A stretch of 64,000 nucleotides of DNA. It comes from Carex sylvatica (Eukaryota; Streptophyta; Magnoliopsida; Poales; Cyperaceae). Under the pieces are notes generated by a model. It was not told the DNA's origin. It worked only from the letters and a program-made list of their open reading frames with translations, and made no database searches. The position numbers were made by a program, and so were the translations under genes. Where the stretch lies: positions 186,001 to 250,000 of the forward strand of contig CAXKVR010000007.1 in assembly GCA_964058845.1 (NCBI GenBank), given 5' to 3'. Shown here piece after piece: positions 11,366 through 23,775 of the stretch (within the stretch, counting starts at the first letter, position 1; every line of letters starts with the position of its first letter).

Positions 11366-12196
11366 AGGGCATGTTTGTTTGTCATGTAAATGTGCAGAAT
11401 GAAATTTAACGGGAATGGGAATCTACTTTTGAAAAAGTGGAAATCTATGAGTATACGCACGGGATTAATTATGAAAATGTGCCGAAATTAGTGTTCAGTT
11501 GTACCGTGGGATTAAATATGAAAAATTATATTTTGTCTTTATAATATGTTTGATATTATACAAACTTTTTTATTAATGAAATTGTAATAATGTAATTTTA
11601 AATAAAATAAAATAAATGAAACATTTCTAAAAAAATTACTACATTTTTTTACTACTATAATATGTATTTTATTTAAATTTGTCAATTAAATAGTCAAATA
11701 AAATATTATTAACGACAAATTGAAATTTTATTTAACATAATAATGTTTATAAAATTCTCAAACAAATGTTAGTGACAAATAATATTTTCAATCAATCAAA
11801 TAATTTAGCTAAATGGTGGATGTTCTGGACCGGACCGAAGTAGTATAGTCCCACAAAGAAAAAGAAAATGATACAAGTTATCTATATATATAATCTTGAG
11901 GGGAGCAATTTGTACTTTTTTTATTGTTCGCAGGAGAGAGAGTTTGCTGAGCCTATATATGTTTTGACCAATAAAGAGAGGAGAGCAACCCAATCATAAT
12001 AGAAAATAATTTATTAAAGTCCGCCCATTTTTTCCCACCAAATTAATTACTACGTATTAGAAATTGTCTTTGGGAAAAGTTGAAAATTCATGGGATAAAA
12101 ACTGGTCATCCGAACAAGTGTTTGAAAAAAAAATCCCAATCAACTCAAAATCCCATGGATTCCAACCAAATCTCGAAAATCTGAACAGGGCCTTAA
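11366..12196. mobile_element. Possible non-autonomous DNA transposon
   Basis: The left end AGGGCATGTTTGTTTG and the right end CTGAACAGGGCC are roughly inverted. The ends also carry related words about writing-frame-free AT-rich sequence (GAATGGGAATC at the left, ATGGATTCCAACC at the right). No transposase is visible. Confidence 0.3.
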
Positions 12197-12318
12197 GAGT
12201 TTTAAACCTAGTTATGCTTCTTCTATCGGTTAATGTTAAGAACCAAAAGAAATCTCAATATTTTGCGCTATTTCATTGTCTTACCTTTGATTCTCACATA
12301 TTTATGTCGAATGAAATG

Positions 12319-12325
<7 letters not shown>

Positions 12326-12349
<24 letters not shown>

Positions 12350-12350
12350 T
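12326..12350. repeat. CT microsatellite
   Basis: Uninterrupted TC/CT dinucleotide run of about 24 bases. The flanking 12.2-13.19 kb is AT-rich with no gene that I can support. Confidence 0.9.
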
Positions 12351-13197
12351 TTATACATTTCAGCAAACTGACATACTTACGCTATTGGTGATGGTTTTGA
12401 ACCACCAGAATATATTATTTTTTCCCGCGCCTTTTCATCTATCATGTCTTCAATTCACACCTCTCCATCAAATCAAATAATTTCTTCCTCTATGCCTTCT
12501 GCCTATTTATTTATTCATTTTGTCTCTTCTATTCACACTCTTGATAATCTTTCTATTGGTATATTCATTGAAGCCATTGACAGTTCTTTCTAATAGGAGG
12601 GGACATAATCTAGTAAAATAGTTTGGGCAGTTGTTTTTCGGTTGATCACTTGTGGTTGGCTCTTTTTTTAGGTCTAAATTAGACTTTTTATTTACTAGGT
12701 TTTGCTTTACTTCCTTCTCAATTCAAGATCTCTGTCTGTTATTTATTTTTGGTTTTCTTTTAACTCCTTAATTTATGAGGAATGATTTGCTTAAATTTTA
12801 ATTAACTAAGATGTTTTATGTGTAGAAGAATTGGCTTGTTATTTCAAGACTTTTATGGATCAAGAATTGTCATTGACATGAAAAATGTGGAAGTGCATGC
12901 AATATATAACGATTATGCGGTGTTTGACCCGACTGATGGCTAACTAGACTGAGTTACGATCTAATCTATTTATGTGAAAGGGAATAAAGACCAAGCACCG
13001 TATGAAGTTTGTTCTATTGGCCCTTTCATATTCTGAAGTCAAATGGCATTCTTGATTCATGGAAGTCTTCAAATAACAAGTTGTAGCAAGTTGACCACCT
13101 ACAGATAAAATATGTTTGTTATACAAATTTAATAACAAAAATTTAAGCAAGCATACCTTATATAAAAAAAAAAATGTATGTATATAATTAAAGAATG

Positions 13198-13466
13198 TGT
13201 TATAAAATAAAATAAAAGAATAATAAATAATTAAGATATTGAGAATGTATAAAGATAGCTATCTTTTATTCATATGCTTTTGTTGTGTCTAATACATCCA
13301 TACAAAATTTCTATTTATAGGCTAGAAAATGTAAATTACAAGTCATCTAAAATTAACTCTATTGATAAATGTGGGAGAAAAACATACTTCTTTAAAGAGG
13401 ATCGTTTTTATGTAATTGCTCAGAAGAGTTGCAACATGGACATCCATAAATACTTTATTCATAACA
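13198..13466 (-). repeat. 3' LTR of a copia element
   Basis: Read on the minus strand it starts TGTTATGAATAAAG directly after a purine tract (AAGGAAGAG) and ends TTTATAACA, so its ends are the short inverted pair TGTTAT/ATAACA. Inside are a CCTATAAATAG box and AATAAAAG signals. Length is 269 bp. Confidence 0.7.
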
Positions 13467-13689
13467 CTCTTCCTTAAATGTCCATTACATAAGAATATGT
13501 CTCATTAAAACCTTACTAGAAAAAATCCTATAGGATAAAAACATAGTGAAGGAAAAATAGTACATTATTTTTCTTAATACACAATTACAACCTTATCAGA
13601 AAAATCCAATGGGAAAAATCATGGTTAAGGAAAATATAATGCGTACTAACTCTCCCTCATGACAACATTAATCAATATCTTTAAATCGA

Positions 13690-15245
13690 CGAACACCAAT
13701 ATTGCGGACCAGCTTTTCAAATATCCCAGTAAGAACTGCCTTGGTGAATAGGTCTACTAGATTCTCATTTGAACGGATTTGTTGAACATTAAAGACATTA
13801 TTCTTCTGAAGATCATGGGTGAAAAAGAATTTTGGTAAAATGTGTTTTGTTCTATCTCCTTTAATGTATCATTTCTTTAATTGAGTAATACATGCAGTAT
13901 TATCTTCATATATGATCGTCGGGATTCTTTTTTCAGAAGACAAACCACATGTCTGACGAATGTGTTGAATCACAGATCTTAACCAAACACATTCTCGGTT
14001 TGCTTCATGTATTGCTAAAACTTCTGCATGATTAGAAGATGTGGCTGTTATAGTTTGTTTCACAGATCGCCATGAAATAGCTGTTCCACCATATGTAAAC
14101 AAATAGCCTGTTTGAGATCGACCATTATGTGGATCAGATAAATATTCAGCATCTGCATAACCAATTAAATCATATTTTGGTACATTTGAAAAAAAAACCC
14201 CATATCCATTGTACCTCAGAGGTAGCGAAATATATGTTTAATTCCATTCCAATGTATTCGCGTGGGAGAAGAACTATATCTTGCTAATAAATTTATAGCA
14301 AATGATCTATCAGGTATTGTATGTCCAGCAAGATACATAAGTGCTCTTATTGCACTAAGATATGGTACTTCAGGACCAAGTAGTTCTTTATCATTCTCTC
14401 GAGGTCTAAAAGGGTCTTTATTCACATCTAATTATCGTACAACCATCAGAGTGCTTAATGAATGTGATTTGTCTATATAAAATCGTTTCAACACTCTTAT
14501 GACATAATTTTCTTGATAGACAAAAATGTCATTTTTCAAATGTTCAATTTGTAATCCAAGACAAAACTTTGTATTTCCAAGATTTTTCATCTCAAATTTA
14601 TTTTTTAAACAATTTACTGGTTTTGGAAGCTCTTCTGGAGTTCTAATGACATTTAGATCATCAACATAAACTGCAATTATAACAAACTCATTTTCATATC
14701 TTTTCATAAAAATACATGGACAAATTGCATCATTTTTATATCCATGTTTTAATAAATATTCACTTAGACGGTTATACCACATGCGTCCAGATTGCTTTAA
14801 TCCATATAAAGATTTATTCAATTTGATTGAATAATGTTCTCGTGAACCTAAATTACATGCTTCAGTCATTTTAAATCCTTCAAAAAATTTCATATAAATA
14901 TCATTATCAAGCGAGCCATATAATAGGCTGTAACAACATCCATTAGGCACAAATCGAGTCCTTCATGTACTGCCAGACTAATTAAGTATCGAAAAGTTGT
15001 TGCATCCACCACAGGTGAGTAGGTTTGTTCATAATCAATTTTAGGTCTTTGCAAAAAATCTTAGGCAACAAGCCGCGCTTTATATCTTACAATTTCATAT
15101 TTCTCATTTTGTTTTCGCGTAAATACCCATTTATATCCTACTGGTTTTACACCTTCATGTATTGGAACTAAGGCCCAAACACTTTTCATTTTTCCAAAGA
15201 GTTTAATTCTGCCTCAATTACACATTTCATTTTGGCCAATTATTT
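13690..15245 (-). pseudogene. Copia reverse transcriptase and RNase H remnant
   Basis: The RT piece holds KLNKSLYGLKQSGRMWYNRL and the catalytic AVYVDDLNVI motif (YVDD). A following piece has YLSAIRALMYLAGHTIPD. The RNase H piece has ISWRSVKQTITATSSNHAE and IIYEDNTACI. The pieces lie in different frames and are separated by stops, so the gene is dead. Confidence 0.85.
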
Positions 15246-15470
15246 TCTTATCGACATTCTTTAATAGACTTCGGGTTATGATCCTCAATATTTATTATAT
15301 TTAGCGCTATATTGTATGCAAAATTATTATTGACATCAATTTCATATCGCTTCCATCTTATTTCATTCATGATATAATTTATAGAGATCTCTTTATTTTC
15401 ATGAATTTCAGATACCTTAGTTTCTGCTGGAACTCCAATATTACTTAGAATTTGATTCTCTTCTGGAGTT

Positions 15471-16690
15471 TTATCTAAAATTATCATATCCTCGACTTGA
15501 CCATTCTTTGCTCCTTTTCTTTTTTTGAGTATTTTTATCTTTGGAACCTATTGGTCTTCCACGCTTCATACGTGTCATAATTTCATTAGTTTGTCTAACA
15601 GGGACATCAACTTTTATTGGAGCATTAGCAGCTGGTACATGTGATTTGATCACTTATTTGAGTCTGTAAATGCGTCTGGCAATTGGTTAGCTAATCTTTG
15701 CAAATGAATTATCTTCTGAATATTTAGTTCACATTCTTTAGTACGAGAATCAAAATGAGACAATGATAATTCATTCCAGCTAATATATTTTCCCAGCTGA
15801 TTGTTTTCTCCCTCTAAGGTTGGAAATATTGATTCATCAAAATGACAATTGACAAACCTAGCTGTGAATAAATCTCCTGTCATTGTTCTAAATACTTTAT
15901 TATATATAGCTGGAGATTCAAATATAACATAAATTTCCAACTTTCTTTGAGGTTCCATTTTAGTGCATTGTGGTGCAGCAATTGAAACATATACCGCACA
16001 TTCAAAAATTCTTATATAGAAAATATTAGGTATGCATGTGACCAAAAGCTAATTATAAAGGGGAAGTTTTATTATAACTAGTTGGCTTAATGCGAATTAG
16101 TGCTGCTGCATGCAAAATAGCATGTCCCCAGAAACTTTAGACTTCATAAGTAATAATCTTGCAATTAATTGTAATCTCTTTATGAATGACTCTGCAAGTC
16201 TATTTTGTGTATGAACATGAGTTACAGGGTGTTCAACATCAATTCCAATAGACATACAATAATCATTGAATGTTTGAGAAGTATAAACACCAGCATTGTC
16301 TAGACGTATTTTCTTAATTGGATAATCATGAAAGTGTGCTCTTAATCGAATTAATTGAGCAAGTAATCTCGCAAACGCCAGGTTGCGAGTTGATAATAAA
16401 CTTACATGTGACCATCTTGTTGATGCATCAATTAAAATTATAAAATATCTAAATGGTCCACATGATTGGTGTATTGGTCCACAAATATCACACTGTATAC
16501 GTTCTAGAAATGTAAAATATTCATTTTGTATTTTCGCTGGTGATGGTCGAATAATCAATTTTCCTTGAGAACACGCAGCACATGATAATTAATTAGATTG
16601 AACAATTTGGTTCTTTAATGAATGTCCACATGAATTCTCTATTATTTTTCACATCATTATTGATCCGGGATGATCCAACTGGTCATGCCA
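15471..16690 (-). pseudogene. Copia integrase remnant
   Basis: A HHCC-type pre-integrase patch (VWHDQLDHPGS and LSCAACSQGK) contains in-frame stops. It is followed by an integrase core with the acidic triad (CDICGP, RLDNAGVY, AESFIKR). The C-terminal part (15.65-16.04 kb) and a basic MKRGRPIGSKDKN patch follow. Frameshifts separate the parts. Confidence 0.8.
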
Positions 16691-16839
16691 AACTATAAAC
16701 ATATTCTTTTTTCTGTAAATTTCTGGGTCACAATAATATGTGCTTCAATTGCACTAATATATGTGTAATACAAATTGGAGGATAACATAGACAATTGGTA
16801 CATAATTTGGAACTTATATTTGATATTCATCCACATATC

Positions 16840-17115
16840 AAATTGGTACAGAATTTTAGCACATATCAAATTGTTATATCCATGTTTACCTTTGTTTTCC
16901 GTTTTGCATGCAAACCCCGAAAAATGTTGGAATTTTTGTTTGGTACTCTTTCTCATATAAAATTGGTACAGAATATTATGAGTTGATTTGTAATATGTAT
17001 TTATACACTCTTAAGCTTGTAATTTTGCCACTGTGGCTATGGTACCTTTTAGAATTTGAGATTGAATTGAAAGAGAAACAATTTTATTTATTGATTTTTC
17101 AGTATAATTTGCTTT
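16840..17115 (-). repeat. LTR-like fragment shared with Nudix intron 1
   Basis: Closely matches 19262-19470, including CATGCAAACCCC, TTTTGCCACTGTGGCTATGG and GAGATTGAATTGAAAGAG. On the minus strand AGGTACCATAGCCA resembles the usual copia primer-binding site, which suggests an LTR retrotransposon end. It sits directly beside the truncated copia element. Confidence 0.55.
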
Positions 17116-18010
17116 ACTTTATTGCTAGATCTTCAAGTTTTATTCAAAGATGTGAAACTTGGTTTTCCTCTCTAAAGGATCAGGTTCTTCTATCATATTT
17201 AAAGTTCCTATATCTCTGATTTTTTACAAAACATGTCAAAACTTTTTTTTTAAATAATAAAAAAACAGACCTTTTTAGTATCAATAAAACAAGTTCTGTT
17301 AAATTTGATTCAGAAATTGAATGTAGACTTTATATTCTTTCAAAATTATGTCATTCATTCTCGACTATACAATGTAGGCTTTAAGATGTAATATATTTTT
17401 CCTCAAAATCATTGGATCCTCGAGACCTCGACTGTACGATAAATTTTTTGGAAGCTTCCCTGTATAAAAAGTTTTGGAAAATATTGACCGTTTTTCAAGC
17501 TCCGTTCCGATAAAAAAGAATATTTATCGAAATAACATTAATTTCAGAATTATATTTTGAAAAAATTGGACACAAATGATTTTTTTTTTAAATATTGAAG
17601 ATATATACAATAGCAAACAACATGTTTAACGCGTACATTTAAGAGGAACACAAAAGGATTAAGTGATTTTCATATTAGTGTGAAAGTAATATTAATGTTG
17701 TGTTATTTGGATTAGTAAAAAATTTAATTAGATTGTATATTTAGAATAGTGATTTTCTTTAAAAAAATTTTGCAAGCAAGATAGCATATCACTAAGAAAA
17801 GTAAAAATAGAAAACTGAGATCTTAAATGAATTGTCACAATGTAAATATGGTAGAAGCAGTATTAACTTTGTCATATTAAAATTGTATTTATAGCAATCT
17901 AACAAAGTATGGAGCTTTCATTTTTTTTCCCTCTTCACACATTAAAATAGCCGTTAGTCCATTTATTATAAGAAACAACGGATTAGCGTTTCTCTCAGCT
18001 ATTTCAAATA
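17116..18010. other. AT-rich intergenic stretch
   Basis: No gene, RNA or clear repeat seen; short open frames only. Confidence 0.4.
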
Positions 18011-18019
18011 TCAAGTTGA

Positions 18020-18232
18020 TGGAGTCGGAGTAGGTCCGATGCCCATTGGACCTACCTTGGTTCGATGGGTGTTGTGATCATCCAATTGCATCAAGATTCG
18101 TGCACTTCGTATTAATATCCGTGTGAGTTTTTATCAATTTTCGTGCACACAGATCTTAATGATGATCGTACGGTGATAGAGCCCATCGAACCTAAAAGTA
18201 GGTCCAATGGGCATCGGACCTACTCTTATCTC
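18020..18232. mobile_element. MITE family E, best copy
   Basis: Near-perfect inverted ends: GAGTAGGTCCGATGCCCATT on the left against AATGGGCATCGGACCTACTC on the right. CAAGTTGA occurs directly outside both ends (18012-18019 and 18233-18240), an 8-bp target duplication typical of hAT elements; a ninth base differs, so a Mutator-type 9-bp site is not excluded. It has no coding capacity. Confidence 0.8.
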
Positions 18233-18770
18233 CAAGTTGATTGTTTGAATATATATCCACCAATTAAGAATAATTGTGTTATTCTGAATAGTTGTTAGAG
18301 CATCTATATCGTAGCAACTCAAATGAGTTTCTAAATAACTGTGAACTAATTTAGAAATTAAGGTTTCTAAAGTTTCTAATTCTCACATCTGTAAAATTAA
18401 TTTTAGAGTTTTTATTAAGCCACGTTAATAATAAATTAAAAAAATGAAATAATTTGAGCTAATTATTTGATCAGTGTGGAGTTTATAAATAATTTCTTAA
18501 TAAAAAACTTTTCTGCATAGTTTCTAAATAAAAAATTATCAAAATATTTCTGAAATTGAATTAAAAACTCTAAATGATCTTATTCTCACTGCATTCAAAC
18601 AATAATTATCCACTGGACCACTGACAACTTTCCTTCTATTTTTCGAATTTTGTTTTAATAATCACATTTAATGTATTATTTTAAGTTAAAAATAACATAT
18701 TCTTTAATCCTTATCATATAAACGATTATGACTGATCTCGAATGGGTCCCGCACACTATAGAATCTTAGA

Positions 18771-18912
18771 GTAACTCAAATTTTGAGTTTGAATCAGGAC
18801 CGTTGATTAGAATTTATATCAATCCGGTTCGAGATAATGTGTACTGAACCTCTTTAATTATCGTACCATAGTAGATCGAACGGTCCGGATCTAAACTTAA
18901 AATTTGAGTTAA
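18771..18912. mobile_element. Short inverted-repeat element (family H) upstream of the Nudix gene
   Basis: Starts GTAACTCAAATTTTGAGTTT and ends AAACTTAAAATTTGAGTTAA, with CCGTTGAT and ATCGAACGGTCC inside. Similar elements lie at 41564-41847 upstream of the MOM1-like gene. It ends about 73 bp before the Nudix start codon, so it lies in the promoter or leader. Confidence 0.55.
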
Positions 18913-18985
18913 TTGGGAGATCTGAATTCCCAGCTCACCCCTTATTTTTCCAAGAAGCCACAACCGATCTAATGAAATTACCAAA

Positions 18986-21900
18986 ATGCCCTCAATCCCC
19001 TCGTCTCCTCCTCGCTTCTCTGCTCTCCCGCCATTCTCCCTTACTAAGCGCCTTACTTCCACCCCAACCCGGTTCGCCTCCACAGGCTCATCGGTTCGGT
19101 TTGAATGGTCCGATGCTCTCCGGTTCGGTTCCATCTACGACGATGAACCGTCGGATCTCTCCGGTTTCTTCCAGAGAGTTAGTGTCTGCAACCGAGGCTC
19201 CGTGAGTCTCTTCTCTTTTTTGCACAAAAACCCCTGGAAATTTTGAAATTTTTATTGAAACTCTTCCTCATATCAAATTGGTACAGGATTTTTATTTGAT
19301 ACTCTCCCTCATATCAAATTAATATATCCATGTTTGCCTTTGTTTTCAGTTTTACATGCAAACCCCTAGAAGAATTATAATTTTGCCACTGTGGCTATCG
19401 TACCTTTTAGAATTTGAGATTGAATTGAAAGAGAAACAATTTCATTTATTGATTTTTCAGTACATTGCTTACAAGGGTTTATATAGGCCAATTAGTCCTT
19501 ATGTTTGCCTAATTTGCTACTAGCCGTTATGGGTTTTCCTAATTACACAAATCTTATTTGATTTGATATTCATTTGATTGATAATGCAAACTTAGAAGGT
19601 AATTTTGGTAAGATTACATTTTGTGATAAAACACTAGTGCTTATGAATTTACAATTAAGTTTATAAAAATTTGTAGGAAAAGAAGGATGAATTCATGCCA
19701 TTTCTGATTGATAATCAGATTGCCGGCTATACTCACAAAGAGTAAGTCTTTTGTTTATCACATTTTTTAAATTCTCAATAGCTTACTTTGAATTTGTTTT
19801 GTTTCAGATTCACCAAGCACTTGAGCAAACACAATGATGTATTTAGCATTGTAAAAAATAAAAATGGAAAAGAAAAAATAGGCGAGCATGTTAAATTTAA
19901 TCCTTCACTAAAATCATACGAGGCTAGAACGGAAGCGGTTGCACATGTCATTAAATGCTTAGGCAACCTTATTCCAGGTATTCGAAATGAGGTACTTCTA
20001 TACTTTCTCATAATTAGCCTTTTGTGAAATTTTGCATAGCATGTTTTATATAATGAGATAACTGTCTAGTCATATACTTATTTTCTTATATATAATTCAG
20101 TTGTATCCCGTGACATTAGCATTTGGAGTGCCCCCTTTCTTCTCATTGGAGCGTGCAGCTGCCCCTTATTTTGGCATAAAGGTCTAAAATATCCTTCATT
20201 TTTTTTTTTTTTTCAAACCCATAGGTAATTCATTATACTAAAAGACAATAGTACATAGTTCAGAAGAAAACTAGAATATTACCTAGATACCAGAAAATAC
20301 TGGTAAATATCAGAAATTACCAGAAAGCACTGGTGAATACCAAAAATTACCAGAAAAGACTCGTAAATACTGATCAATTTATGTTACCATGCAAGGAACT
20401 GCTAACATGTATATTTCTTTGTACCTTATTATTTATACATTACCTATTTTGATCAATTAATTAATATATGATTAGGCTTATGGAGTACACATGAATGGAT
20501 ATGTGGAGATTGACGGTGAAAAGTTTTTGTGGGTTGCTAAAAGAAGCGAAGATAAACCTACTTTTCCTGGAATGCTCGATCACATTGTTGCTGGGGGATT
20601 GGTTTGTGTTTATAATAATATACCAAATATTTTATATTTTACAAATAAAACCCAACAGTAAAAGTCAATAGTTGAGAACAACAATGACTGAATTCCCCAT
20701 ATGTTAACTAAACCAAATTGCTCATTATTGGTTTTAGTTAAAAAAAAAAAAAAATTATATTAGTGGGAATTAACCCACTGATTTCTATTAGAAATCATGA
20801 AAAAGTTTTGGTACCAACCATTTCATTCCTTTTACAGTATAACATATATCTCAACATACAGAACCAAAATCCTCAACAAAATACCTAAAAAGACACAGAG
20901 ATATTTCTAATAGCAGGTCCACACCTGTTATGGTTTATTTCAGCTCAATTTTGGCTTGGAGAGTTGGGACAAAAGGCATCAGCATTTAATTTGATGTAAC
21001 TTGCAGTAACACTAATGTCTCAAACAATGTCGGTTGTTGGTTTCAAATATGAAAAATGTTGTGTGTAATGTGAGAGCATGATGAAATGTTTCTCTCCTTT
21101 TATAATCATTTTGTTAGTCTTTTATTAAACCTCTGCCATGATGAAGTGTGTGTTTGCATATCTAAATTGGCAAGAACGATATTTATTTGAACTGAAGAAA
21201 CTACCTCATTAGATTTTGTTGTTTCAAGTTGTTTCCAATAGGGAAATTTATTTCTTTAAATGATCATTTCAATTAACATACTGCATATTATGCTCGGAAG
21301 TAAAAAAAAAGCTACATTATGTATTTGAGAAAAAGACATCCTATACGAAGAAAGAGTATCTTTGACCAATAATAGGCAATATCCATTTAATACATTAATT
21401 TTGTTTCCAGCCACATGGAATTTCATGCAAGAAGAACATAATTAAAGAATGTGAAGAAGAAGCTGGAATCCCAGCATCTATCTCTACCAAGTATACAACA
21501 AAACCTTGTACTTTTATCTAAATATAAGAAATTTATGTGTTTTTTTATAGTTATAGTTCATATTTTTGTGGTGGTATTTGTTTTGCAGTGTTATACCTGT
21601 AGGGGCAGTTTCGTACATAGATATTGAGGGATATCGGTACAAAAGAGATGTACTTTTCTGCTATGATCTGAAGCTGCCTCCAGATTTTGTTCCCAAAAAT
21701 GAAGGTTTTACTCTTTTTTATAGAGTGAGGCCATGGTAATATGCATATTACAGATCAACCCGTGTTATGGATCCATATTTCTATTTCCTCTATATGAAAA
21801 TATACTTGGAGATCAAATTTTACATTTTTTAGAATTATTTACTTTTTTTTTTAGATTGGTAGAAAATCACTACTTTTTATGGTCTAAAATTTTCAAATGA

Positions 21901-22455
21901 AGTGATTTTTTACCTATCTAATAAAATTGTTAAAAGGTTCTTAAAAAATGAAAAAAATTGTTTGCAAGTGCATTTTCATATAGAGGTCATGTTTAGCGGT
22001 TCGGATCAACTATTTGAACTTTGAAAATACAGATATGAGTCCATAGTACGGGCCACACTCTGTAATATGCATTTTACCATAGCCTCACTCTTTTTTAATA
22101 TTCAATTATGTGGTGTGCATACACATTTTTGCAGTTCGGATGACCAAGAAATTTCATGCATATACACATTGTTGAAGTTTACAAAATGGCCCATTATTTC
22201 GTCATTTATTTCTTACCCCTCTATAATTGTTATTTTTTCATTCATTTTGCTAAGAGAGGTTATTCGGATCAGAATTTGTAAGAGATTTAACTGTGAATTT
22301 TACTTTTTTGTGGTATTGTAATTTAACTTTTCAGATGGAGAGGTGGATAGTTTTAGGTTAATAACTGTTTCCCAAGCTGCAAATATCGTCAGAAGAACTG
22401 AATTTTACAAGCCAAATTGCTGCCTTGTTATTCTTGACTTCCTCTTTCGACATGG

Positions 22456-22501
<46 letters not shown>

Positions 22502-22922
22502 ACACACACACACACTTATATCAACAGGGCATATTAAAGTTCTAGCTTTATGCAGCAAATGAAGAATGTAGCAACCAATTTAACTATTTTCTAATCTTAA
22601 TTCATGTTTGGTCATCTCCAACTGAAAATAAACCATAGCTCATTAGGAATAGATTAAAATTTATTGTTCTTTGATAGGAGGTGCTTTTTCTTTGTTAGTC
22701 TAATGCTTGGGTATTATTGAAAATTGTTGGAAATAGATGATGGGTGTCAGACACACATGTAAAAAAATTTGGTATTGTTTATGGGTGAATTTGCAAAATC
22801 TATTTTTTTTATTGATTTCTTTTTTGTTATTTGTTTGTTTGTCTATTTATAGATACATAGACCCCGATTGTGAAGGTTATCTACAACTGTTACAGAGCTT
22901 GCGGAGTAGCGATTGTACTTGA
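18986..22922 (+). CDS. NUDT20: Nudix hydrolase 20/24-like, chloroplastic
   Basis: Nudix-superfamily hydrolase of the DUF4743 plus Nudix type. Plant members are reported to remove damaged thiamine diphosphate analogues. Exons: 18986-19201, 19677-19741, 19808-19991, 20101-20181, 20476-20601, 21411-21490, 21589-21704, 22335-22455, 22853-22922. All phases match and the total is 352 residues. The N-terminus (MPSIPSSPPRFSALPPFSL) is Ser/Pro-rich without acids, like a plastid transit peptide. Exons 2-4 encode the DUF4743 region, ending PPFFSLERAAAPYFGIK. The Nudix box is GLPHGISCKKNIIKECEEEA at about residues 222-244. It lacks the first Glu and has Lys for Arg of the classical box, which I believe is usual in this subfamily. 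Exon 8 has DGEVDSFRLI. Intron 1 holds an LTR-like fragment and intron 7 a MITE. An inverted 5' fragment of this gene lies at 61847-62258. The choice between NUDT20 and NUDT24 is not resolved. Confidence 0.9.
19262..19660 (-). repeat. LTR-like remnant in Nudix intron 1
   Basis: On the minus strand it shows CCTATATAAACCC (TATA-like) and AATAAATGAAATTG (polyadenylation-like), then AGGTACGATAGCCA, resembling a copia primer-binding site. Related sequence occurs at 16840-17115 and, inverted, at 61860-62115. It nearly fills the intron. Confidence 0.5.
21723..22090. mobile_element. MITE family A in Nudix intron 7
   Basis: Ends are GAGTGAGGCCATGGTAATAT on the left and ATTTTACCATAGCCTCACTC on the right. 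The body is a long imperfect hairpin with the window-wide core (CAAATTTTACATTTTTTAGA and TAGAAAATCACT). The flanks TTTTTTATA and TTTTTTAAT may be a worn 9-bp target duplication. Confidence 0.75.
22458..22516. repeat. CT then CA microsatellite
   Basis: About 40 bases of CT repeats followed by CACACACACACAC at the start of Nudix intron 8, just after the exon 8 donor. Confidence 0.9.
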
Positions 22923-23194
22923 CTGACATTTCCAATTCAAGTATTGTTAACAATAAGTTCTTTTTTCTCCTAGTTGCTATGAAATTATTATTTTTTTATT
23001 GGATTTTACTTGTACTTAAATGCTGCTTTAAGCAATTTCGTGTGTATGAGTGTGCTCCTGAGAGGGTGAATGTGGAGGAAAGGAAGGAAATGGAAGGAAA
23101 AAGCACCTTTTACTTTGCTTTGGACTTCTAATTTCAGGAGGTGAATAGAAGTGAACTGAGTACTATGCATAGCACACATACTATGAATTCATAT

Positions 23195-23500
23195 TTTTAT
23201 TTTATATTTTTATTTTCAATGTTTGAATAGTCGATATGTTCACTCAACATCATCTTCAAATGAAAATGTACGCCAAATTTTACATTTTTTTAGGTACGTC
23301 TACTACTTTGTTTTAGATAGAAAATCTCTGCTTTAAGATGGTCCAGAAATTTTAGATCAAGTAATATTCTATTTATCTAAAAAAATAGTAAAAAGCTTCT
23401 AAAGATGTAAAATTTGACATCCGAGTACATTTCCATATGGAAATCATAATGAGCGGTTCAGATTGACTATTTAGACTTTGAAAATGGAGATATATTCCCC
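23195..23500. mobile_element. Shared-core MITE downstream of the Nudix gene
   Basis: Contains the core (CAAATTTTACATTTTTTTAG, then TAGAAAATCTCTG) and its inverted return half (CTAAAGATGTAAAATTTGAC), ending GCGGTTCAGATTGAC. The outer TIRs are not clear. Confidence 0.55.
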
Positions 23501-23714
23501 TCTCACTTTTTGTAATGAAAAGTTTTTTTAATTGAATGGGTTTTGATGGAAACGATTGATTTAGGAAATTGAATCTCTCACCACTGTAAGTTTTTTAATT
23601 GAATTTGCACAAAATCAATGATGCATTTTAATACTACTCGTATTTATGGTGTGATAAACTGGAAACTTGGATGCTATAATACAGACTTTAAACACAAGTT
23701 ACACATCTTTGATC

Positions 23715-23775
23715 AATTTCAAGTGGTAATTATAAAACAATTTCAAATGGTAATTATAAAACAATTTCCAATGAA
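23715..23775. repeat. 24-bp tandem repeat
   Basis: GGTAATTATAAAACAATTTC occurs twice in tandem with a third partial unit. The rest of 23.5-24.29 kb is AT-rich and includes the DnaJ upstream region. Confidence 0.8.

Larger units (their letters stand above)
13198..16700 (-). mobile_element. Degraded 5'-truncated Ty1/copia retrotransposon
   Basis: On the minus strand the order is GAG-pre-integrase HHCC (near 16690-16570), integrase core, reverse transcriptase, RNase H, then the 3' LTR, which is the copia order. Stops and frame changes break the polyprotein into many pieces. The gag region and the 5' LTR are missing: right of 16700 the sequence changes to an unrelated LTR-like fragment. The element cannot be autonomous. 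Confidence 0.85.

Noticed and set aside
16693..17219. A 5' LTR of the copia element
   Set aside because: It does not match the 13198-13466 LTR; it matches the Nudix intron remnant instead, so the copia 5' end is missing.
18814..19134. Minus-strand 106-codon open frame over the Nudix first exon
   Set aside because: Overlaps a MITE and the transit-peptide exon; no recognisable product.
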